From: Methanobacteriota archaeon | GTDB taxonomy: Archaea; Halobacteriota; Methanosarcinia; Methanosarcinales; Methanosarcinaceae | Direction: 5' to 3' | DNA length: 6,575 nt | Assembly: GCA_030837265.1 (NCBI GenBank) | Contig: JAUPKV010000496.1 | Coordinates: forward strand, 1 to 6,575 | Shown here: positions 1 through 5,124 of the stretch, piece after piece | Position numbering within the stretch: the stretch's first letter is position 1 | Layout of the letters: every line of letters starts with the position of its first letter | Translations under genes and position numbers: made by a program | Notes under the pieces: generated by a model | The model's input: the letters and a program-made list of their open reading frames with translations, nothing else | What the model was told of the DNA's origin: nothing | Database searches by the model: none

Positions 1-71
1 GGTGAGAGAGGATACGGATCTTCGTTGTCGTTTATTCCGTCATGGTCGAATTTTCAAGGAAGGGATTCGTA
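1..71. repeat. 71-bp perfect direct repeat, copy 1
   Basis: Bases 1-71 are identical to 4120-4190, and the two diverge after base 71 (ccaagttc here, ttattctc there). The stretch encodes the end of a Ca2+-binding repeat (TNPFLEN) and the link toward a pre-toxin domain. Both copies share the same apparent loss of one base near position 50, which ends the carrier frame at a TAA (32-34). Sharing both the identity and the lesion suggests recent duplication or gene conversion. The repeat may extend beyond the left edge of the window. Confidence 0.95.
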
Positions 72-1130
72 CCAAGTTCATATTCATCATAGTCGCTAAT
101 GCCGTCATTGTCACTATGAGCTTTTATCGGGTTGCTTAACGCTTTGTAGTATTGTATACCGGTGCCCGGGTCTACCATGAGTTCCCCGACTTCCATCCCG
201 TCAGGCAGGCCATCGCCATCGGTGTCGGGATTATTGGGGTTAGTGTAGAGCTTGCCAAATCCTGTCAGGATTCCGGTTGTCTCCAGGGTGTCGTTCAGGC
301 CGTCGCCGTCATGGTCCATAATGTTGTCGCCGGTGTATTCGAGCATGTAGCCGAGGTTGCCGTAGTTGTTGTTAGGAGTCCAGGACGGCTCAATGACATG
401 CAGGCCTATTTTGCCGCCAGGGTGGTTGTAGCGAAGGATGGCTTGCTGATTTGAGTCACTGGAAGAACCTATGTAATGATCGACTGTAAGACTGTTGATT
501 GCGTTTTCAACATTCGGGCCGAATGCAGGGCTGGACTGAAGATAAATACCTGTCCCATAATTGTTCTGCCAGGCTCTTATGGCACCAATTTCCCACATAT
601 TGATGTAGGGAAGCGATACGTACGAATCCAGGTTATATTTCCCGATTGCGGTTATCTTGTATGGTCCGGCCGGGAATCCGGACCCTGAATTGAACCAGTA
701 TATTGACTGCGATGCCAGGTTAAAAAGGAAAGAGATCCACCAGGGCCCGTTCTGCGGGACAGGTGTCCCGAAATCCATCGGAGTGGATAACAGGCTGTTC
801 CAGGTAGGGATATAGAAAACAGTATAAATCGAAAAGTGGTTTGTCGTCGCTGTCAGGGTGTGTGCGACAGGATCGACTGTTGCCGGGACCCGGACAAACA
901 TCCCGCGGGTTTCGTTATAGGTAAATAGGTCCAGGTTCTGATAGTCGCTGTGCTTCGCCGGGTCATATGGATTGTGATTGTAGCGTTATTGAAAGGTTCA
1001 TTGAGTGAGATGTCTACAATGGGACCCGAAACCGCAGAGATGTTTGTAAAACACGGCGAGCTTACCCTGTTTATGTTTACGTTCTGTGCAGCATCTCCTT
1101 TTACTGTAAATCCCCATCTCTCTGGTGAGT
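32..1130 (-). pseudogene. Surface carrier protein remnant with Ca2+-binding repeats, truncated and frameshifted
   Basis: This is a remnant of a secreted surface protein. Reading from 1130, one frame gives RWGFTVKGDAAQN...SLNEPFNNATITI. At about 970 one base appears to be missing, and the next frame continues YDPAKHSDYQNLDLF...VPATVDPVAHTLTATTNHFSIYTVF, an Ig-like extracellular segment. Numbered from the Met at 901, a Trp/Tyr-rich region follows (about 30-190), then Ca2+-binding TSP3-like motifs DHDGDGLND (196-204), DTDGDGLPD (226-234) and SDNDGISD (263-270). The frame ends at a TAA after GTNPFLENSTMTE, where a second missing base probably cuts it off from a pre-toxin domain beyond the left edge. 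There is no start, signal peptide or N-terminal half: the homology begins just after the terminator of the neighbouring cassette, as at a recombination joint. Residues about 145-280 closely match the gene entering at the right edge, so the two are paralogues. The Met at 901 is unlikely to be a real start. Confidence 0.8.
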
Positions 1131-1176
1131 AAATAAAAAGATATTACAGATTCAACTTTGATTGAAATCGAATCTG
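1131..1176 (-). terminator. Hairpin plus T-run terminator after cassette 1
   Basis: On the minus strand the inverted repeat at 1176-1147 forms a stem of about 12 bp (CAGATTCGATTT pairing with AAGTTGAATCTG, two G-U pairs). It is followed by a T-rich tail, CTTTTTATTT, at 1140-1131. It lies about 100 nt past the stop of the immunity gene at 1273. The same hairpin recurs at 2679-2708 with substitutions that keep the pairing. The 1131-1272 interval contains nothing else I can name. Confidence 0.7.
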
Positions 1177-1272
1177 TTTATTCAATTTGCAATAGAGATT
1201 TTGGTCGTTAAGTTTATTCTGGACGCCTGAAATCCGAAGATCCTTACAAAACTCTTTTTAAAGTCAAAACTA

Positions 1273-1749
1273 TCAATTTTCCTCTTTGACTTTACGAGCA
1301 TCCAGGCGTCCTTCAGCTTTTACATAGTCACCAATTTTAAGGTCCGATTTTTTGGGAATTTCTACTGCGACAAAAATCCCACAATCAACGATTCCATGCT
1401 TGTAACTTGGTTGCTCTTCATCATACCAAACACCTTCCCTATAATACTTGCGAATTATTGGGAAAAACTCCTTTATTTCGCCAGAAAGAATACAATGCGT
1501 TTCAAACTGTCCTGTAGAAGCAATATTTTTGTCTCCATAACTTGTTTTTTCAAGTTTGGTTGTCATTAATGACAAATGTATTCCCGCCAGTTCTCCCTTC
1601 ACAAAATCTCCTTCAGTAAGGTAATTGAGGATTAAACATTTTAATTTAAAAGTATTAACTCCGATTATGATTTCTTCCTCATAAGTTTCTTCATTTTTAT
1701 CTACTTGAAGAACTTTCACATTTACGACATATTTCCCCATAGTAATCAC
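1273..1749 (-). CDS. Probable immunity protein 1 (small beta-rich protein)
   Basis: An intact gene of about 158 codons ending in TGA. I do not recognise a named family. The protein alternates short hydrophobic strands with charged stretches and has no signal peptide or membrane segment, so it should be cytosolic. The C-terminal part, VDCGIFVAVEIP followed by LKIGDYVKAEGRLDA, suggests a small beta-barrel, possibly OB-like. The layout resembles the protein at 2744-3190, which ends LGDFVRVLAVRADLYNI, so the two look like distant members of one family. It starts 1 nt after the toxin stop, and its place directly behind a toxin cassette is the main ground for calling it immunity. The start is ambiguous: GTG at 1749 has AGGAG at 1763-1759, while ATG at 1740 could use GTGAT at 1749-1745. 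The intact frame contrasts with the damaged toxins nearby. Confidence 0.75.
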   Translation of the reverse strand: MITMGKYVVNVKVLQVDKNEETYEEEIIIGVNTFKLKCLILNYLTEGDFVKGELAGIHLSLMTTKLEKTSYGDKNIASTGQFETHCILSGEIKEFFPIIRKYYREGVWYDEEQPSYKHGIVDCGIFVAVEIPKKSDLKIGDYVKAEGRLDARKVKEEN

Positions 1750-1750
1750 T

Positions 1751-2623
1751 TTAGGCAGCTCCTGGACGCGCAGTTATTATTCTACCAGGACCCAGACCAT
1801 TTGGCCTATCACTTACACCTACACTAAATTCGAATTCAGTTCCATCAGGGCATAAAAATTTTTTTGTATATGTTATACGATCATTAGGAATATATTGGGT
1901 AACTTGCCCTTGTTTTAATGTATCATAAATCATTTGTTTAACCTCGTCTGCTGTTTTAGGTCCAAATTTATTATTGATTTGCTGCCAACGATCAGATCTT
2001 ATTATATGCAGCCATCCCCATGAATTTTCAATACCTTCTCCAAGCCATACAAATCTCCCATCACAAGCCCTTAAAGCAGCTATAGTCTTCTGTAAGTCAA
2101 CTCCTCGTTCAGCTAACACGATTAAATCATCTAGAGTTGCCCCTGGATTCAAATCCAGAAGTCTCGTAGCCGCACCGCTATGCAAAATGTCAAGAATTAC
2201 CTTTTTCGCCAGATTAAGTGGCACGTACTTAAGAAGCGGGACCACTACTTTCTGGACATCATTGAGTTTCGAAGGATACTTCACAAGGAAAAGGCTAATA
2301 GCTGCGCCTGTTTTTACCCCATCTCCTATACCTGACAATGCACCTGCCGCATTGAGGGCAGCACCAAGCTCATCACCACTGATGAAACTCTGCACTGCGT
2401 CTCTTACATCAGCCACACCTCCGATACCAGGGACTAATGAAAAACCTATCCAGCCAATGAGATAGTAAGGTGAAGACGGAATATTTGGGTCAATTTGGTC
2501 AATATACCCTGCGGCAAGCCCGCCTTCAATACCGGATTGCCCAAAGACAGCACCAAGGATGATTGCACGACCGATTTCAAGAGTGCTGAATTCCGTTTTT
2601 ATGCTATCAGGGGAGGAGGACAA
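1751..2623 (-). CDS. Orphan pre-toxin/toxin cassette 1 (probable nuclease toxin)
   Basis: The frame is 290 codons counted from a TTG at 2623 and ends in TAA. It opens inside homology to the other cassettes: TLEIGRAIILGAVFGQSG at residues 14-31, then a glycine-rich hydrophobic pre-toxin domain (WIGFSLVPGIGG 58-69, RDAVQSF 74-80, GIGDGVKTGA 98-107). Helical sequence follows to about 185. The C-terminal domain (about 190-290) has WGWLHI with His206, the helix VKQMIYDTLKQG and a final strand GRIITARPG. This layout resembles BECR-fold ribonuclease toxins (EndoU, colicin and barnase-like); that is inference. The second His seen in cassettes 2 and 3 (RH) is replaced by DRW. There is no signal peptide and no good start: AAGGA sits only 1-2 nt before TTG, and upstream DDINKD lies in another frame. 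It is probably a silent cassette needing fusion to a carrier. Confidence 0.7.
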   Translation of the reverse strand: MSSSPDSIKTEFSTLEIGRAIILGAVFGQSGIEGGLAAGYIDQIDPNIPSSPYYLIGWIGFSLVPGIGGVADVRDAVQSFISGDELGAALNAAGALSGIGDGVKTGAAISLFLVKYPSKLNDVQKVVVPLLKYVPLNLAKKVILDILHSGAATRLLDLNPGATLDDLIVLAERGVDLQKTIAALRACDGRFVWLGEGIENSWGWLHIIRSDRWQQINNKFGPKTADEVKQMIYDTLKQGQVTQYIPNDRITYTKKFLCPDGTEFEFSVGVSDRPNGLGPGRIITARPGAA

Positions 2624-2664
2624 TCCTTGTTGATATCATCTGAGTTATAGGTATGTAAATGAGT

Positions 2665-2708
2665 AAAAAAAGAGATTACAGACTCAATTTCGATTGAAAT
2701 CGAATCTG
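2665..2708 (-). terminator. Hairpin plus T-run terminator after cassette 2
   Basis: Minus-strand bases 2708-2679 form a 13-bp stem (CAGATTCGATTTC with GAAATTGAGTCTG, two G-U pairs) around an AATC loop. Seven Ts follow shortly after at 2671-2665. It lies 36 nt past the stop of immunity gene 2. It is a diverged copy of the element at 1131-1176. The interval from here to 2623 carries only a short degenerate piece, NSDDINKD, resembling the end of a Ca2+-binding repeat. Confidence 0.8.
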
Positions 2709-2743
2709 CTTATCAGTTAAAATAGACTGTGTTAATTTCGTTT

Positions 2744-3190
2744 TTAATCGGAAATATTATATAGGTCTGCCCTTACTGCCAGTACGCGTACAAAATCTCC
2801 TAGACTATAGTTTTGTATTTCGTGAATATCTGGTTCGTGAATATCTGGTGAAACTAAAATTTTTCCCGTGCCTATATTAACAATTAATTTATTTCTTCTT
2901 TCGTCTACTTCCTCGACTTTCCCATAAAATACGTGTCCATTTCCTGTTGGAATTTCAATATTAATAGCAGGGTCTAAACCATATTTTTCATGAGATAGTT
3001 TAGAAATGGAAGCAAGACTTACTGAAATTGTTACTTTTTTTACCTTGTCAATCATCTCTGGTTTTGTAAGAACATCTAAATCAAAGACGTCGAATATTTT
3101 TCCATCTGGCAGTTGAAGAAATACATACTGATCATAAATCCTACCTTCACCTACCGTACTCGGTTCAATGTTTACAACTTTTGCTTTCAT
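2744..3190 (-). CDS. Probable immunity protein 2 (small beta-rich protein)
   Basis: An intact gene of 148 codons from ATG at 3190 to TAA. AGGATGTG at 3203-3196, 5 nt upstream, is a reasonable ribosome binding site. No named family is recognised. The product is soluble, acidic and rich in alternating hydrophobic residues, consistent with a beta-barrel. Shared spacing with the protein at 1273-1749 (a central KL...YG, then GKVEEVD, IVNIGTGKILV and LGDFVRV) suggests homology. It follows the toxin 2 reading frame by 30 nt and precedes a terminator, the usual place for an immunity gene. An in-frame 15-bp tandem repeat doubles PDIHE near the C-terminus, probably in a loop. The frame is undamaged although its toxin is broken. 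Confidence 0.75.
   Translation of the reverse strand: MKAKVVNIEPSTVGEGRIYDQYVFLQLPDGKIFDVFDLDVLTKPEMIDKVKKVTISVSLASISKLSHEKYGLDPAINIEIPTGNGHVFYGKVEEVDERRNKLIVNIGTGKILVSPDIHEPDIHEIQNYSLGDFVRVLAVRADLYNISD
2821..2850 (-). repeat. 15-bp in-frame tandem duplication in immunity gene 2
   Basis: Units 2821-2835 and 2836-2850 differ only at the last base (t versus g). They encode PDIHE twice in a row without breaking the frame, consistent with a short slippage event. Confidence 0.9.
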
Positions 3191-3484
3191 GGCAACACAT
3201 CCTAATAGATATATTGGAAATTATGACCCAAACAACTCTAGAACTCTAGCTGGGACCTTATCTATGCCAACCGGGTTGGCTGTACGAATATAGCCATTGT
3301 CTCCGATGACTGTCTTAATAAAATGCTCAGAGTCTACTTTATGATAATATACCACAGAATCACGCGGATCAATTTTGCCATATTTTATACTATCATAAAT
3401 TAAATTTTGAATACTTTCAGCATTTCGATAATTTGTTCCTGCTGGATCAAACGCTTTAGCAAACTGGTTCAACTCCACATCATT

Positions 3485-3487
3485 CTA
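3485..3487 (-). other. In-frame TAG inside toxin 2 (pyrrolysine candidate or nonsense mutation)
   Basis: The minus-strand reading is CAT ATA AAA AAT TAG AAT GAT GTG GAG. The frame on both sides is the same, and recognisable toxin sequence continues for about 87 codons to a TAA. The other natural stops I checked in this window are TAA or TGA. If the host carries the pyrrolysine system, as Methanosarcina does, UAG could be translated here; otherwise it is a simple nonsense mutation. Confidence 0.85.
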
Positions 3488-3961
3488 ATTTTTTATATGC
3501 CTCTCAAAGATATGTTTCCAGCCAGTACTTGTCGTTCCTTCCTCCAGCCATCTGACTTCACCCCCGCTGCTTTTTACAATACCTAATGTCTTCGACAGAT
3601 CACCATTATTTTTAGCAATGACTATCAAATCTTCTAAAATTTCGTCACCATATTCTCCTATTAGTTTCGTTGCAGCTTCTTTATACAGGGCATCCAAGAT
3701 TCCTATTTTAACAGTTGGACTCAGTCTACCAAAGTATGGGAGCAGTAATTTAATGATATCAACTGTTTTACTTGCATCATGCGCAAGAACGAAGATTTTA
3801 ATGGCTGCTACAGTTTTTACTCCATCCCCTGCCCCTGAGAAGATGCCTGCCAGATTCAAGGCGGCATCAAGGGGACTACCATTGAGGAAAGACTGTACCG
3901 CATCTCTTAAATCACCTATAGCACCTGCAACGGGAATGAGCCCGAAACCTATCCAGCCCAG

Positions 3962-3989
3962 GAGGTAATAAGGAGAGGTAATAAGGAGA
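3962..3989. repeat. 13-bp tandem duplication disrupting pre-toxin 2
   Basis: GGTAATAAGGAGA occurs back to back at 3964-3976 and 3977-3989, with the 13-bp periodicity reaching back to 3962. It duplicates the codons for SPYYL and shifts the frame, because 13 is not a multiple of 3. Deleting one unit restores the pre-toxin reading SSPYYLLGWIGF, matching SSPYYLIGWIGF in cassette 1. Confidence 0.95.
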
Positions 3990-4119
3990 AGACACAATTC
4001 TATCTTCAACATACCCTTCGAGAATCCCATCTTCAATGCCGGATTGTCCAAAAACCGCACAAATAACGAGTGCCTGACCGATTTCAAGGTCGCACATTCC
4101 TGGTTTTTTATTATTGTCA

Positions 4120-4190
4120 GGTGAGAGAGGATACGGATCTTCGTTGTCGTTTATTCCGTCATGGTCGAATTTTCAAGGAAGGGATTCGTA
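4120..4190. repeat. 71-bp perfect direct repeat, copy 2
   Basis: Identical to bases 1-71 and carrying the same frame break. On its right side (4191-4262) the homology to carrier sequence is much weaker, so identity stops sharply at 4190. This suggests a short gene-conversion tract rather than one whole-cassette duplication. Confidence 0.95.
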
Positions 4191-4302
4191 TTATTCTCAT
4201 ATCCTTGAGAATTGATAAGGGAGCCCTGGTCACTATAAGCTTTTGTCAGGTTGTTGAAAAGCAGAGAACAGTGAAAAAAACTATATAGTTTATAAAAATA
4301 AT

Positions 4303-4356
4303 AAAAAAATGGAATTTAACTGTTAACGAGCCAGTCAAAGCTCGCTTCCAATTCCA
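4303..4356 (-). terminator. Hairpin terminator after immunity gene 3
   Basis: On the minus strand an outer stem TGGAATT/AATTCCA (4356-4350 with 4316-4310) encloses an inner GCTCG-type stem (4344-4340 with 4331-4327). Seven Ts follow at 4309-4303, then more T/A-rich sequence. It lies about 57 nt past the stop of the gene at 4413. Confidence 0.75.
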
Positions 4357-4366
4357 TGTTCTCGAA

Positions 4367-4385
4367 AATCGTTTCAAGAACGATT
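4367..4385. repeat. Small hairpin downstream of immunity gene 3
   Basis: A perfect inverted repeat AATCGTT/AACGATT with the 5-nt loop tcaag, between the stop codon at 4413 and the T-tailed terminator. It has no T run of its own and may stabilise the transcript end. It could also be incidental. Confidence 0.5.
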
Positions 4386-4412
4386 GTCTGACAGATCTGG
4401 AGGAGGCTTCAA

Positions 4413-4982
4413 TCAATAAAATCTCTCAGGTATCACATACTTGACCTCAACAGGCACTCCATATCTTTCCTCATACCAGCTCCGTATGGTATTGTAATCC
4501 ATCTTTAATGAAATAAGGTCATCATCTGCACTTTCATAGGGTGAGATTCTTTCGATATCAGAAATGACTTCTTTTGTAGCACTAAGTGCCCCCTCAGCAA
4601 ATTCCTTAAGTGGGATCGTAACAGTTCTCCATTCTCTAATTCCTCTGTTTGTGTGGTTTATCGTCAAGGTATCGGTTTTTTTATCAAGTTCCACAGTGAA
4701 TTCAAATCCACCACCAGTAACTCGATTATCATTCTTCCTAGAATAGATAAATTCTTTTCTGCCCAATCGTTCCGGATCAATAATCATAAAAATCGACATC
4801 AATTCCGGGAAGAATGATGTGAGATGAGACACATCTCCTTCTGGAATATCTTCTTGTCCTGAAATCTCTATATCGTTGATATAAACAAAGATAGGTATCC
4901 ACCGGTCTATGATGGAAAGTGAGTGATGGGCAATTCGCATTTCGTGTTCCAATACCTTTTTATTCCATTCAATTTGTAACAT
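4413..4982 (-). CDS. Probable immunity protein 3 (unknown family)
   Basis: An intact gene of 189 codons ending in TGA. The frame is open upstream to an ATG at 5021, but ATG at 4982 is preferred because AGAGGAGGG (4995-4987) sits 4-5 nt before it. The protein begins MLQIEWNKKVLEHEMRIAHH. It has strands around FVYINDIEI and FEFTVELDKKTDTLTINH, a central FFPELMSIFMIID segment, an acidic helix and a C-terminal SWYEERYGVPVEVKYV. There is no signal peptide or clear membrane span, so it is probably a soluble alpha/beta protein. I do not recognise the family, and it does not resemble the two smaller immunity candidates. It is called immunity because it follows the toxin 3 domain and precedes a terminator. 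It is separated from that toxin by a 65-bp palindrome, and its strong ribosome binding site suggests it can be translated on its own. Confidence 0.7.
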   Translation of the reverse strand: MLQIEWNKKVLEHEMRIAHHSLSIIDRWIPIFVYINDIEISGQEDIPEGDVSHLTSFFPELMSIFMIIDPERLGRKEFIYSRKNDNRVTGGGFEFTVELDKKTDTLTINHTNRGIREWRTVTIPLKEFAEGALSATKEVISDIERISPYESADDDLISLKMDYNTIRSWYEERYGVPVEVKYVIPERFY

Positions 4983-4986
4983 GACG

Positions 4987-4995
4987 CCCTCCTCT
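4987..4995 (-). promoter_or_regulatory. Strong ribosome binding site fixing the start of immunity gene 3
   Basis: AGAGGAGGG on the minus strand, 4 nt before ATG at 4982. It is the best Shine-Dalgarno match in the window and lies inside the longer open frame, so the in-frame ATG at 5021 is unlikely to be the start. Confidence 0.8.
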
Positions 4996-5055
4996 ATCAA
5001 AACATTTGATTCCATTTCCAATTACATCATTTGTAGATGCAACTGAACTTAGAAT

Positions 5056-5120
5056 CTATCCGAAAAGTGTTGTGACCTGCTGTAACTTCTACAGCATTCC
5101 ATTATTGACTTTTCGGATAG
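5056..5120. repeat. 65-bp nested palindrome between toxin 3 and its immunity gene
   Basis: Perfect 13-bp terminal inverted repeats CTATCCGAAAAGT (5056-5068) and ACTTTTCGGATAG (5108-5120) enclose a perfect 7-bp hairpin TGCTGTA/TACAGCA (5078-5084, 5090-5096; loop acttc). It starts 4 nt past the toxin 3 stop. I see no obvious target-site duplication. It could be a miniature transposable element, an insertion-sequence remnant, or an mRNA structure that separates toxin and immunity expression. Confidence 0.85.
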
Positions 5121-5124
5121 GCTT

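Larger units (their letters stand above)
3221..4262 (-). pseudogene. Orphan pre-toxin/toxin cassette 2, broken by a 13-bp duplication and an in-frame TAG
   Basis: The cassette begins in a decayed Ca2+ repeat (4262-4191, FNNLTKAYSDQG...TNPFLEN), homologous to carrier sequence. It shifts frame near 4169 and continues DHDGINDNEDPYPLSPDN, then CDLEIGQALVICAVFGQSG and SSPYYL. A 13-bp tandem duplication at 3962-3989 throws the frame. Removing one unit rejoins it to LLGWIGFGLIPVAGA, DLRDAVQSFLNG and GAGDGVKTVAA, the glycine-rich pre-toxin domain. The toxin domain starts at WLEEG...GWKHIFERHIKN, meets TAG at 3485-3487, and continues in the same frame for about 87 codons: NDVELNQFAKAF, SIQNLIYDSIKYG, then GYIRTANPVG near the TAA at 3221. 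It shares helix and end-strand motifs with cassette 1, so the same BECR-like nuclease class is likely, here with both His of HI..RH. A GTG at 3478 could restart translation but has no visible ribosome binding site. Confidence 0.8.

Noticed and set aside
1974..2465. Long plus-strand open frame opposite cassette 1
   Set aside because: It is the shadow of the minus-strand pre-toxin/toxin coding region, with Ser/Pro/Arg-rich composition and no domain. The same applies to plus-strand frames at 152-454, 476-688, 3618-3968 and 6265-6450.
1131..2708. The two similar hairpins as a CRISPR or other repeat array
   Set aside because: There are only two diverged copies 1.5 kb apart, separated by genes. 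They fit transcription terminators better.
4280..4300. Palindrome ACTATATAGT and TATAAA-like sequence as an archaeal promoter for cassette 2
   Set aside because: It sits in the T/A-rich tail of the terminator after immunity gene 3, and only decayed coding sequence follows. AT-richness alone explains it, and I see no BRE or start codon at a suitable distance.
5056..5120. tRNA or structured non-coding RNA gene at the nested palindrome
   Set aside because: At 65 bp it has no cloverleaf, anticodon arm or conserved tRNA boxes, only two nested stems.
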